A stretch of 64,000 nt of DNA from Anaeramoeba flamelloides (GCA_027625915.1 JANTQA010000023.1:20150001-20214000); one strand, 5' to 3'. Shown: positions 34,200 through 46,642, counted from the first letter of the stretch. Made by a program: numbers and translations. The notes: generated by a model not told the origin, from the letters alone.

Positions 34200-34985
34200 A
34201 TTTAGAACTGCTATTTAAGGATTAAATATTTCGAATACATATGTTAAAAGACTTAATAAAAAAGATTTAAATAATCTAATTTTCAAAATATTTGTTAATA
34301 AATTATTATTGAAGAATTGATTAGATTTTTTATATGTTTCTAAGCATTTTTCAGATTATATACTTAATGTGGAATTTTTTCAAAATAAATTCCTAAATAT
34401 TTAATCTTTGAAATTCTTGAGTAATTTAACAGTTTTTCTTGATTGGGTTTTAATCTAAATTGAATCATAATTTGATTTATTGTATTTAATTTTTAATTTA
34501 TTTTATTTTTATTTCCTTTTATACAGTCCTGTGCCATTTTAAGGCATAGGAAAAATCAAGAAATAAGGCACAAAATTTTGTTCACTTTAAGGCACAAATT
34601 TTTGATTTAAGGCACTCCAATTTCAAGATATAATTTCACCAAATAATTACAGAGTTAGTTTGAGTTTTTTCTTCAATATATATATATATAGAATATTACA
34701 TTATGAGTAATCTTGGAAATTTACACAGAAAAATTGTGCATTATTTTGACCACTTTTATTTTGTGCCTTAATGGGATTTTTTTGTGCCTTATTTCTTGAT
34801 TTTTCATGTGCCTTAAAAAGGAACAGGACGGTAATTAAAAGTAAATAATCTGCAAACATTTAACTATGTTTTGTGAATGGTATTATTTTTAATAAAAAAA
34901 AAAGGCTAAATAAGAGCTAATATAATTGGTGAGGAAAGGCCTCCTTGGAGTATACAAGTTCTTGGCCTTAAATTTTTCTTTTTCT
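34200..34985 (-). mobile_element. LINE fragment, minus strand, interrupted by a MITE
   Basis: On the minus strand the sequence follows the LINE at 18560-20780: CTCCAAGGAGGCCTTTCC (the QGGLSSP form of the PQG motif) near 34950, then AAATGTTTGCAGATTATTTA (the MFAD box region) near 34870, then ATTAAATATTTAGGAATTTA near 34400 and AAATTAGATTATTTAAATCT near 34280. It is broken, 5'- and 3'-truncated, and split by the element at 34524-34831. Confidence 0.75.
34524..34831. mobile_element. TA-flanked inverted-repeat element related to family B
   Basis: Ends CAGTCCTGTGCCATTTTAAG and, reverse-complemented, CCGTCCTGTTCCTTTTTAAG, followed in both arms by GGCA, AAAATCAAGAAATAAGGCAC. TA lies on both sides (34522-34523 and 34832-34833). 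It is inserted in a LINE fragment whose sequence resumes on either side, which confirms the borders. It contains an AT dinucleotide tract near 34678. Confidence 0.8.
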
Positions 34986-35372
34986 ATTTTGAAACAAAAA
35001 TCCAAACACAAAAGGATCAGATCGTTTGTTTACTGAAAATTTAATTTGAGAAAAATGAAATTCGAGTAAAAAGGATAACTCATTTCTCTAAAGTTGATGA
35101 ATGAAGTTTACTTATAGGGTTTTATGATATCTTTCTTGAAATAATTACTCTCTTTACTTTTGGAAAAAAAATTAATCAGAGTTATTTGTCTTTCAGAAAA
35201 AAATTTATAGGTTAAAAAGGACTGAAAAAACTAATCACGGTTTGACAAAATAAAGCATATTACACATTTATTTTTTGAAACTGAAAGACTTTTACCATTT
35301 TTTCCAAAACAAACACTGTATAATCTTTTTTTCATAAAAGAATTTTTAATTGTTCTTTTTTTTCAAAAACGA
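34986..35372. other. Upstream region of WD40-BAR gene
   Basis: AT-rich, no gene or repeat recognised. Presumed promoter and 5' UTR of the gene starting at 35373. Confidence 0.4.
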
Positions 35373-38300
35373 ATGAGCGAAATTGATAGTTTGAATTTTG
35401 GTGTTATAAAGCCAAGTTTAATTTGTTCTGGTCATACGGAGTCTGTAACAAAAGTAATTATTGATGAAAAAGATGGTTATGCATATTCCAGTTCCTTCGA
35501 CAAAGAAATTAACAAATGGGACATTTCAAAATCTTCAAATCCTTGGGTTGGCACACTCGAAGGACACAAAGGAATTGTTAATGACATTTTAATTCAAGAC
35601 AAAGAAATTTATTCTTGTTCTGTTGATGGGACAGTCAAGAGTTGGAATATGAAAAAAACAAAAAATTTGAAAACATTCGAAGGACACAGTGGATCTGTAA
35701 ACTGTTTTCTTGTCAATGAAAATCGTTTAATTTCTGGTTCTGATGATTCTAAAATTAAGTATATTTCTTTTTCTTTTTTCTTTCTCTTTTTTAACTTCAA
35801 TCTTTCCTTTTTTTTTTTTAATTTGTTGCTAGGAGAAAGAAGGTGAATTTCATTTTTTTTTTTTTTTCATTCAATTTAAACCAACAAAAAATTACAAGAA
35901 AAAAAGAGTATTTCTTAAAATTTGTTTTTCTTGAATGCTATTGTTTATGGTTTGTATTTAAATAAGCACCGCTTTTTCCTTTTGTTACAAATTTGATACA
36001 AAAAAAAAAAAAAAAAGAAATTGATCCAATCCTTCATTAGATACCAAAAAAGTTGCAATCTTTTTTATTTGCTCAACAATTATAATCCTAATTTAAAATT
36101 CTTCTTTAATTCGAATTTGAAATTGGCATTTGTGCATTCCAATTCTTTGCTTGTTTTCTCATGACCAAATTGGAATTTCAATTAAATCTTAACAAACAAC
36201 AAATGAATTTTACAGAAAATCAAGGAGAAAAGCACAAACACCTTTTTTAAAATGCTTTTAAAAAATAAAAATTGCTTGTTAATTTTACTCGAATTTGTGA
36301 ACGATCTTCTTTGAAACTTTTCCTTCAATAAAAACCGCTTTTTTAAGATTTCTTGAATTAACTGATAACATTGACTAACGCAACCTTTTAAATTTATTAT
36401 CCTTTTCAAACCTAAAATTAGGATTTTTGATTTAAAAACTTCAAAATGTGTCACAACACTTGAAGGGCATACTGGCTCAATACAAAATTTATTACAAGTC
36501 AACAATTCACTCTTTTCAACTTCAACAGATAATACAATTATCGAATGGGATTTCGAAACAGGGAAATGTAAAAATGTTTTTGTTGGCCATTTGTCATATA
36601 CAAGCTCAATGATTCATGATTCTGGTGTCATTTATACTGGTTTAAAGAATGGCCAGATCAAGGCTTGGAGTATGGATTATGGAGTATGCATTAGGAATTA
36701 TAATGGGCTTCAGTATCCTATTACCCAATTAAAAATTCATAACGATTCTTTATATGCTTGTTTGTTTTTTTCTTTTTCAATCTTTTTTTTTTTTTGCTAT
36801 TATTTTTTGACTATTGGTACTCAATATTTAAACAGAAACCTAATCTATTTTCTTCAAAAAATAATCGATATAATCAAAAATTGGAAACAAAATAAATATC
36901 AAAATAAATAAACAAATAAATATATAAACAAATTAACAAAAAAAATAAAAAAAAATTAACAAAACAAACAAACATCGAAACAAACAAAAAGCTAGTTGGG
37001 ACGGTAAAATTGGGATTTTTAATATTAATTCTGAAGTAATAAATAAAATTTATGATTCGCATCGAGGAAAAATAAATGATTTTATTATTAAAGACAATTA
37101 TCTTTATTCTGTTGGAAGGGATGCCATCATGAGAGGATTTAATTTAAAAAATGGGAAATTGGATTATTTATTTAAGGGCCATAAGGATTCAATTAATAAT
37201 ATTGTTTCAACATCGGGCTTTTTTCTAACAAGTTCCAAAGACAAAACTATCATCAAATGGAAAACCCCTAAAAATGTGAAAGGAAGGGGAGAAACAAGTG
37301 CAAAGCCCATCAATCCAAAAGAAACAAGGTATTATGGAAAGGTAAAAGATCCAAAAGTGAAATTATTTCGATTCATCTCAAACAAGCAAAAAAATTTAGA
37401 TAATTATATCGACAAACTAATTCAAATTTCTGAAGTGTATACTAGAACTGGAATTGGTTCAATCTACTTTGGCAAAATGCTTTGTGAAGCATTATTTACT
37501 TTTGCAATTGACGGATCTGAAATGTTTATTAATGATGAAGATAACGAACTTGAGAAGGAAATGATGTTAATTAAAAAGCAAGACGAAAAGGAATCTCAAC
37601 TAAATAAAATTTCAAATATTATGAAGAGTTCAAGTTCTAGATTAAATTTAGATCCTGAAATTCAATTGGATGAAATATCTCTCAGTATTCAAAGAAAAAA
37701 AAATTTAAATTTCAGTAGCTATTTAAAAGATTTTGCCACAATACTGACGAAAATTGAAACCTCTCGTGAAAATATATTTAAATATTATCAAAAGTCTTTT
37801 CAAAAACCGTTAACGCAGTGGAAATCAGAACAATCAAAAAAATTAAAAATCGCTTTAAAAAGTTTTAAGTAAGATTTTTTTTTTGTTTTTTTTTTGCTTT
37901 TTAATCTCTTATTTTTTGAGAACAATATCTATTTCATAACATTTCTAAACTCTTTTTCAAATAAAAGATAACAGAAATTTTCAAGAATTATTCATAATTG
38001 AATCAAATTAATTGTAGTATCATTCTAAAAGATAAGAAACTCTTTAAAACCTATAAAAAAAACACCCAACTGAATATTTAAAACTGATTTAAATAAAACA
38101 ATAAAAATTACAATTAAATATTTTAAAAATTGATGTGCACTTTTATTTAAAATGAGAAATCTCATTTTGTAAATTGTAGAGGAAAAAAAATTATAAAATC
38201 AATAAAAACCTTTGAACAAGGTGAATTAGGAAAAACAACTTTACATTTTATTGATAACTCTTTTTACACATCAAACTTTTGTTCTTAAAAAGTCTCATAT

Positions 38301-41300
38301 TCAATATATGCCACAATTCATCTGGGTATTTTGTTGGGGATTGTTTTTTTTTTTTCAATATTTTCTTTTTTCTTTGTTTCAATGCATCAATCCAAAAATG
38401 GTCTTTCTTAATTCCTATATCTAGCTCATTCGAAACCAAACTTAAACTGTTTCTAATTTTATACTTTGCAGATTATTTCCAAATTGGTTTCTTCTTATCT
38501 TGTTTTTTTCATTTTCCAACTGTTCAATACTCATAAAAAAAAAAACAAAAAATGAATAAATGAATAATGAAAATGAAAATCACCAATAAGTAATTATCTT
38601 ATTAACAATCAAATTCAATAATATTGATGATTTGAGAGGTGTGCCCTTTTGTTTGAAAAGGAGTTTACAAAGTATAATTGTAAAAATTTTCGATAAAACA
38701 GTCGACAAACTTCAAAAGATCTTTTTTTTTCATTTAAAAGTAATTTTATTGTAAACTCTACTTTGGTAAAATCTCTCGATAAAAAATTTTATTTTTTTGT
38801 AACACTTTTATAAAGCAAATTCACAAATATTTAAACAAAGATCAATTCTTGAAAAAACTTTTCAAAAATTAGGAATTAATAAATAACCAATAAATTTAAT
38901 TGTTTTTCATTATAAAAAGATTTTTTCTTCAATTATAAATGTTTATTGAATTCGAAGGTATTTCCAAAAAAGTATAACATTTTACTTTATATTTCATATA
39001 AAATACTCTTTGAAGTGGTTCTATTCGTAAACTGGTAATATCATTTTAAAAGAAATACTAATACTGATTAACCAGCATCTATTGGTTGTCAGTATTTCAA
39101 AATATAAACCCCATTCCAAAAATTTGGAAACACCCAAAATCAAAAATAAGAAAAAAACAACCCAATTTATTGTATTTTTCCAAACGTAATATAAAACCAC
39201 ATTCAAGTTAACCGGTATCAATGTTTTTAAAAGTAATCATTTTCATCCAAATAAAAGAAAAAAACTATAAAACGAAAAATTAAAAATCAGTGTGTCCAAA
39301 ATAATGAAATGAGCTAAACAAAAAATGTATTGGTAAATTTGATGAAATTTCACCAACAATTGTTTATCGATCAAATGATAAGATATGATCAACCAATTGT
39401 ATGTGATTTTTCAATTTAACAAGCTCAACACTAACCTTCTATCAATCATCGAAAAAAAAATTTCGGAGATCTCACGAAACAGATTACGTAACTGGAAAAA
39501 AGGAAATGAAAACAAAACAACAAAGACAAAAAATGAAATAGTTTGTAAACTCAAAAATTATTCCAAAATTGAATGTAAAAAGTTTAGTATTGTTATTTTT
39601 TCAACTGTTTAAACCGTGTCCAAATTTTTGGAATAGAGTATAATACTCAAAATATTTCCAAATAAATGATTAATAATCACAAATTTTTACTTTTTTGAAG
39701 GAAACGATAGACATTCTAATTTTCATAAAAAATTGGCAATATGGTAAGGATTCAAACGGGTTTTTAAACAATAAAATATAGTTATAATTTTTTCATTTTA
39801 TTGGAAATTTTCCCAAGATTAAAATCTCGTTGGAAAAAAACCATTTTTATGATCAAAAAGAAAAAAATAACCACCAATTTTCGCCCCCTTGAAAAATATC
39901 AAATAAAACCGAGATCAGAAATTTTTAGTATCTTTTATAAAAGTAATGTCTTACTAACAAACAAATTGGATTATTATTAAGAATCAATTGGAATTGATAA
40001 TAATTGTGTATATTTAAATAGTTTTCTTTGAAGATTGAGTTTAATAAAAATATTTTGAAATAAATTTGCCACACTTTTTTGAAAATAGCTGTTATTGGTA
40101 ATAAACTTCAAAAGAAAACTTTTAATTTCAATTGAGCTTTTTATTCAATTTAAAGGTATGGTGAAAAAAAGAAAAAATGAAAAAGCAAACTAATACCAAA
40201 TAATCTTTCAAAAAAATAAGAATAAAAATTATCATTTTCCAAACTCTAACAAAGCTCTATAAAACCCTCTTGTTTTTCGAAATAATTTGATCTATTTATG
40301 CTATCAAACAATTAAATGAGTATTCTATATACACCACACTTTAATGAACTTTAGGTAGGTTTATTACCGGTTTCATAAAAATTTTGGTTATTTGTTTAAA
40401 AAAAGCTTTGATTTTAAATATTTGCAATTACACAACAATTTTCCCTAATATTCACAATTAAAAATCTTGTCAGGGATTTTTTTAATGTTGGGTATTTTTT
40501 TCACTGCTATATAAATTATCCTAAAATTGATAAACTAATCAAATCTCAATGATTTTTTTTATGACTATATTTTGATAAATATGACGATTTATAACTAATT
40601 GCTACTTTTTATTAAATTTGCAATTGAATAATCAAAATTACAATTTTGAAAACTTTATCGGGAATTTATATCCAAACCATCAATTTTCCTATTAAATTAA
40701 AATCTATTTTTTTTTTTTTTTTTGAAAAAATTAATGATTTAAAGGATTTTAAAAGAATTTAGTTCAAAAAAAATAGAGAATTAATTAAATCGATTTTTTA
40801 AAATAATATGAATTTGAAGATTTTTAAAGAAACTTAGTCGAAGACGAAATTTATTGTTTTGGTGAAATAGAACTTTATTCAAAAAATGAATAAAGTCAAA
40901 AATTCATAAAAAACTGATTAAACAATTGTCGTTTTGTAATTAAATTTATTTTTATTCCATATTTGTCAATTAACATTATTTTCTTGATATATTTTTAGGA
41001 CTTTTCATCAAGATTTGATAGCTACATCCGAGATTGTTAGAAATGAAATGAAAAAAAAGAAAAGGGATATTAAAAAAACTAACCTTAAATCAGAATTAGC
41101 CGAATCTAAAAGAAAAGTTGAAATGGCTGAAATAGAATTAAATATTATTTTCAATGAAGTGGAGAATTTTAAAAAAACTGATTTTCTTGGAGAATTGTGC
41201 TCAATAATTAACCACGAATTATCTTTTTATAAAATGGCGTTTGGTATTTTGCTTGAAATTGATCCAAGAATAAATGAATTGAATCAAACGATTTCAACAA

Positions 41301-42562
41301 TTGAATTGGAAATTAACAATCAAAAAGTAAATATAGAGAAAAGCAAAAAATATGAAAAAAATAAAATTGAAAGTGAAAAACTTAAGAAAATGAATCAATT
41401 AAGTACAAAGAAAAGGAAAAGGGAAAAAAAAAGTAAATTAAAAGAAGAAAAAGATCATTCGGAAAAAAAAGAGAATTCAACAAATAAAAAGAATAAAGAT
41501 TCAAAGGATGCCAAAAATTTGGAAAAGAAATTAAATTCAGTTGATATCAAATCTCAAAACGCTAATAAAAAGGAAAAGGATAGTGATAGTGAAAAAGATG
41601 ATGAAAGTTCGGAGAAGGAATACAATACCTCCACAACTGATAGCGATCTAGATAATATAGATTTTAAGAGTGATACTTCAAATCAGAGCAACAGATCTAC
41701 AAGTGATAGCGATATTGATAGTGAAAGGAATAAAAAAAAAAAAAAGAGCAAAGATAAAAAAAAAGAGAAGGGCTCCTCAACAACAGCAAATGAAAAGAAA
41801 ACAAAGAAAAAGAAAATAAAGGATGGAAAGGGAAAGGGAAAAGGTAAGGGAAAAGGTAAGGGAAAAGGTAAGGGAAATGACAAGGACAGAGGAAAAGGAA
41901 AAGAAAACGGAAAAAAAGAAAAAAAGAAAAAGGAAAAGAAAAAGGAAAAGGAAAAGGAAAAAGATAAAAATAAAAAAAAAACTTTTAAAAAGAAAAAAGA
42001 AGATTCACAAAAAAAAACAAAGAGTGCTAAAGAAGGCAAGGGGAATGGCAAAGAGAAAACTAAAAAAAAGAAAAAAGAAAAAAAACACAAAAAAAAAACA
42101 AGTTCTGATTATTCAAGTGAAAACGAAAAAAAATCAGAATCAAGCATGTCTACAGTTAGCGTGACTGATAGTGATGAGTCTTCTGGGAAGGGGAGAAAGA
42201 AAAGAAAAAAATCTAAGAAAACGAAAAAAACTAAAAAATCTAATAAATCTAAAAAATCAAAAAAGTCAAAGCATACAAAAAGAAAAAAAAAAGGAAAGAA
42301 AAAAGAAAAAAGAAAAAAGAAAAAGAAAAAGGTATCCAGTTCTGAAAATGATGAAGAACAACAAGATATTAGTAGCGATTTAGATATGGATATGGATATG
42401 GATATGAATGGAGATCAGCCCATCAGTCAAAACTCTTCTGATGAAATAATGAACATGAACCAAAATCCAATTTCTCAAAATAGTTCAGAATCTTCCACTA
42501 GATCAAGCTCTAATTCGAGCTATAGTTCAAGTTCAGAATCTGAATCAAGTAGTTCTTCTTAA
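35373..42562 (+). CDS. WD40 repeat-BAR domain protein, four exons
   Basis: Exons are 35373-35758, 36422-36759, 36992-37868 and 40999-42562. Introns are GT-AG (donors GTATAT, GTTTGT, GTAAGA; acceptors TTAG, AAAG, TTAG), and every junction restores the frame, giving 1054 residues. Residues about 10-334 are eight WD40 repeats (GHTESV...KWDI; GHKGIV...SWNM; GHSGSV...IFDL; GHTGSI...EWDF; GHLSYT...AWSM; PITQL...IFNI; RGKIND...GFNL; GHKDSI...KWKT). Residues about 370-640 look like a BAR domain: LDNYIDKLIQISEVYTRTG, then FATILTKIETSRENIF, FQKPLTQW, and in exon 4 ESKRKVEMAEIELNIIFNEV and HELSFYKMAFGILLEI. BAR domains dimerise and bend membranes; the propeller would recruit partners (inference). The tail, 640-1054, is Lys/Glu/Ser-rich with a 12-bp DNA repeat encoding GKGK near 41835-41875. 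If exon 3 is not spliced, a stop follows at 37870. Confidence 0.85.
38248..38534 (-). pseudogene. Possible small gene or relic inside WD40-BAR intron 3
   Basis: Minus-strand reading gives a protein-like stretch, LVSNELDIGIKKDHFWIDAL, then SPTKYPDELWHILNMRLF, ending at 38248. This frame is open only from 38472; an ATG at 38534 (MSIEQLENEKNK) lies in another frame. Either a frameshift, a short intron or chance could explain this. Composition, with Trp, His and Pro, is less AT-driven than random frames nearby. I do not recognise a family. Confidence 0.25.
39107..39640. mobile_element. Family C Tc1/mariner-like element, best-preserved copy
   Basis: A 534-bp element flanked by TA (39105-39106 and 39641-39642). 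Left end AACCCCATTCCAAAAATTTG; reverse complement of the right end TACTCTATTCCAAAAATTTG. It aligns end to end with 59601-60125 in the opposite orientation. A short frame, ISEISRNRLRNWKKGNENK, may be a transposase remnant, but no DDE motif is visible. Located in intron 3 of the WD40-BAR gene. Confidence 0.8.
40150..40512. mobile_element. Inverted-repeat DNA element, family A, copy 3
   Basis: The right end, reverse-complemented, is TATAGCAGTGAAAAAAATAC and then CCAACATT, followed by ATCCCTGACAAGATTTTTAA and GAATATTAGGGAAAATTGTTG, matching copy 1. The interior TATACACCACACTTTAATGA and ATTATCATTTTCCAAACTC match copy 1 inverted. The left end (GGTATGGTGAAAAAAAG) is shortened. In intron 3 of the WD40-BAR gene. 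Confidence 0.7.
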
Positions 42563-45520
42563 TTAAAATAAATAAAAAAATAATTTTTATAATTTCAAAT
42601 TGGTTTAAATAGTCTTTGTTTTTGTATCGTTATAATTTTTTTGGACAAATTTTGACAATTAATATATTTTGATACGATTTGGGAATTGATTTTCAAAGAA
42701 AAGATCCATCACAGGTCAAAAAGAATCCTGAAAATTAACCTTAAAGTAAATTTAAGGGCTACGTTTTTTGGTGAAAACAGTGAAATAATGTATAAAATCA
42801 TCCTTGAAAGAGTTATGTAATCCAAGTAATATTTGTTCACACTGAGAATTTCTTTTAGAAAAAATATTGAAAATTTTCACAATTTCAACAATTTTCAATT
42901 TTTACCTTGTTAGATCATGCTAAATTTTGATTTTAATATTTTAGATTTTCCATTTCAACTTTCTGAACTCACACTATTTTCTCGGGCTGTTCTACATATT
43001 TTTTACATTTGCTTTTACAAGTTTGAAATGTTCTCAAATTTGAAATGCACTTGAAAATCCCCAAAGGCCATTTTTTGCAATTATTTTTTTTGTTATTTTC
43101 AATTTTCCTTTTCATTTAAAAAGAAAGAAAAAAAGTCTTCGTGATAAGGTAAAGATAATAAAAAAATGTTTTTTTTTTTTTTTTGTCCAATTTCTTCTGT
43201 GTAAAATTTTTTTGTGAGAAGCGAAAGTGTAAGAACACAAGGACTCAACCCTCTCAAGGGTGGGAACGAAGTTCTTAAATTTGATTTAACAATTTTAATT
43301 TTGCTAAGAATAAATTTAAAATTAATTTTACTTATCAACTTTAATTTTAGAAATTGTTATTTCAAGAGTAGAGTTTAAAAATAAACACCAATGGTTTGTT
43401 TCTCCAATCGAAGTTATCTTGGGAAGTTGTCACATAAAACAAAACTTACTAAATATCAGTGAATTTCCAAGAGAGGTTTGTAAAAAAAAACGAGAAAATG
43501 AAAGTTATAATTATATTTCCTTCAAATTCAAAAATAAAATCGCAAATAAACGTCAAATAGTTCATAATTCTTTTTTTCCTCACTTTTCAAATTGACCTAA
43601 CCCCTCTTATTCAGAAATAAAAAGGAATATTCTTTTGAAATTTTAAATTTTTTTCAAATAAAATTCCACACTATCCCTTCATAAATTAAAATGAATCCAG
43701 AACAATAAATTTTAAAAAGTATAAAGATCTACAAAAGCTTTACATTTAAAAAGTTTTCAGAATTCAAAAATGAAAAAGAAATAATTGTTAAAAACAAAAA
43801 TTTTATTATTATTTTACTTTTTTCAATTTTTCTTTATTTTTACAAAACAAACTGTAAACAAAAAAGCAACCAAGATCTATGGGTTTTTTTATTCTAAAAG
43901 TCAAAAAAAGAAAGAAAAAATAATTTTTCTTAAAAATATGTTTTTTGATTTAACTGAAAAAAAGTTAACTTTGCCGAATAAAACTTCAAAAAAAAAAAAA
44001 TCATTGTTTTTTGTTGGGGAATTCTAAAATAACACGAAAACCATTCATGTTTACTCTAGGTATAGAAAACAATCCAGAATATCAATTTTTGACTAATTTT
44101 TTGATTTTTGTTTCTATAGGGTATAAAAGACTACTTTGGTGTTTTAGAAATGTTTATAGAGTTAAAATATGTTTTTTTTTTTTGATATAAGTAACTTTGT
44201 ACCTATTAAAGACTTGGATATTTTTTGGTTTAAAATTTAAACAAAACTCATAGCCTTGTTAGATATTTATTAGTGGTAAAATATCTCTCTTTATAATTAT
44301 TTTTTTTTTTAAAATTAATCTTGTATTAATTCTATGTTTGGAATCAAAGAACGAAAAAAATACTATTGTAAAAATGATATAAGATGATATTGAGAAGTTT
44401 GAAGAACGACGATGAATATCGTCTTAGCACTACAATAATCTCATTATTTTGGGTTGGAAGGAGATCCAAAACCAAAAATTATAGTTGGGATAATTTGAAA
44501 AAAAAAACATGAAAGATGCTATTTATTGTTTGGGCATGGTAACATAATAAAGAATAACAAACAAAGAATAATACAAAAAAACTAATTTGTCATTGTTGAT
44601 TATATTGTAAAGAGCTTAATTATCAAAGGGTTTTTACTTTTCCAACAGAATAATTGAAAACTATGAACTTAAATGTTAAATTTGTTCTATTGAAGACTAA
44701 ACTTGGTTTAAATTCTCCAAAAATAATCAAGATCATACAATCTTCAAAATTCTTTATAAATTCTTTTATTTTCCTTTTGTTAATCAATTCTCAAAAGATA
44801 TCAAACATAAAACCTGCCTCTATTATTTTCTCTTAACAGTGACTTATTTTAAAGAATTCCCATAAAAATTTTAAACTCAACCTAGTAAAAAAATTTTTTT
44901 ATTTTTTTTCAGTAATTTATTATTTTTTTTTGTGCTTTTGAAATATTTTATTAATTATCTACTTTTCTCTCTTTTTTTCAAAGAAAAAAGAGAACGTACA
45001 ATTTTATATTGATTTGAAAAATAAGAGTGTTTTTTTTTCGAGAAAAAAACAATTTTTGTATATGGACATTCTTTTTAATCAAAGAAATGAAATTTATTCC
45101 ATTTGTAAACAGTACACATTAAATGAAAGGTTTTTTTTTTGAACTCTCTTTGAAATAATAATTTGGTTTCTAGAACCAAGTTATTTTTCTAAAAAACTTA
45201 AAAATAGAGACACATTCCAATAACAAATTTATCAGTTCAAAAAAAAAAAAAAAAAAATAATCATTAGACTACTCTAAAATAACTTACAATATCATATTTA
45301 AGGACAATTTTTATAAGTAGATACATCTTACTATTTTTGTTTAAATTGGAAATAAGATGATAAAGTTTTCAAACTTTTTCAGTAACTTTATTAATTCTCT
45401 TAAAATCTTTCCACACTAACCACAATACTATCTTAAACCTTTAAGAGATATTATTTCTTTCTTATCTGTAGTTATCTTTCCATATTTTCACAAAATGTCA
45501 CATTTAATATTTTATTTTTA
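42563..45520. other. Intergenic with one less AT-rich island
   Basis: No gene supported. The island at 43215-43276 (AAGCGAAAGTGTAAGAACAC then CTCAACCCTCTCAAGGGTGG) stands out in base composition. A small perfect hairpin GACGAT-GAAT-ATCGTC lies near 44409. The plus-strand frame at 43785-44027 and the one at 44654-44836 are low-complexity Phe/Lys/Asn frames that I do not accept. Confidence 0.4.
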
Positions 45521-45987
45521 CTGTAGATAAAATAAAGCGAGCAAAAAAATTTAATGTGTGTTTCAAAATAAAAAGCATGTTTTTTTTTTGCTATAGAAGA
45601 CCTATACATTAACCAATCAAAGAAACTGATAATAAAGACTAAAAAATATGGTATTGATTACTTAAAGTTCTATTATTTAAAAAGTTATCCCCAAAATGAA
45701 GGATCAAATTGTTAAATTTATCTAAAAAATTGAGTAAATTTTTAGATCAAAAAAACAATAAAAATCAAAAAAAATTGAGAATATTATGGAAAACTTTTCA
45801 ACAAAATGCATGAATAATTTAAATTTTACTGAAAATCTCCAGACCTATACTTTCAAAATTGATTTGAACTTAGGTATACTATTTGGTAGTCAATTGGATG
45901 TTGCCTTGCTACCAGAAGAAAAAAAAGCAAGGACAATATTTTGAAACACGGATTATAGTCTTTGGGCACGCATAATTTTGATCACTG
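45521..45987. mobile_element. Family D Tc1-like element, full copy
   Basis: A 467-bp element between TA at 45519-45520 and 45988-45989. Ends: left CTGTAGATAAAATAAAGCGA, reverse complement of the right CAGTGATCAAAATTATGCGT; both arms continue to GTGTTTCAAAAT. Relatives lie at 5058-5744 and 28678-29020. TA flanks and a CAGTG start fit Tc1/mariner elements (family knowledge). No transposase frame. Confidence 0.7.
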
Positions 45988-45989
45988 TA

Positions 45990-46642
45990 TTAAAATAAAT
46001 ATCTCATCAATCATCTAATCCCATTGAATAACTTTTTTCTTTTATTGAGAAATTTTTCTCCAGATGAATGAGTTTCCTTATTATTTTAATGATGGCTCAA
46101 CTAAGATAAAAGAATTTCTTTTTTTTAATTATTTCAGCCGATCTATAACCCTTAAATTAGTTATATTTTTTTTTTATCAAGTTCAGATTATGGAATTCTG
46201 AAGACAAAAAAAGAACATACATTAAAAAACTCCTTGCTAAAGAATCTCAATTATATTTTTTTTTGACAAATTTTAAAAAAAGGAAAACCAGTATTAATCG
46301 TTACAACTTATTTTGGAAATTAATTTTAAAAAAATGCCTTTCGTCAACTAACCTTGGTAGAAATAAATTCTATCTTATTTTGAAAAAAATAGAGTTTTTA
46401 ACAACAAAGAAAAAAACAAAAATCTTTTTGTTTGTCGACTTTTGATAACCCCCTAAAAATAATTAATTTTCAAAGACATTAATAAATCAAACACTACCTC
46501 TTCCTTTTAAATTGATGTTTTTAAACACTAAAACACAATCTCAATATTTGTAATCTCCGAAAAAACACAAAAGGGTTGTAATTTTTCATTTTTTATCGTT
46601 TTTGAACCAGAATAAACGAGTTTCTTTTTTTTTAAAAAAATT
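45990..46642. other. Upstream region of calponin-homology gene
   Basis: No gene supported; the frame at 46263-46445 is low-complexity. Presumed promoter and 5' UTR of the next gene. Confidence 0.4.

Noticed and set aside
37870-37872. Stop codon as the true end of the WD40 gene
   Set aside because: It lies within a strong splice donor, would cut a BAR-like domain in half, and the second half is found in phase downstream.
41683-42090. Minus-strand frame of 135 residues, Phe-rich
   Set aside because: Antisense of the Lys-rich tail of the WD40-BAR protein.
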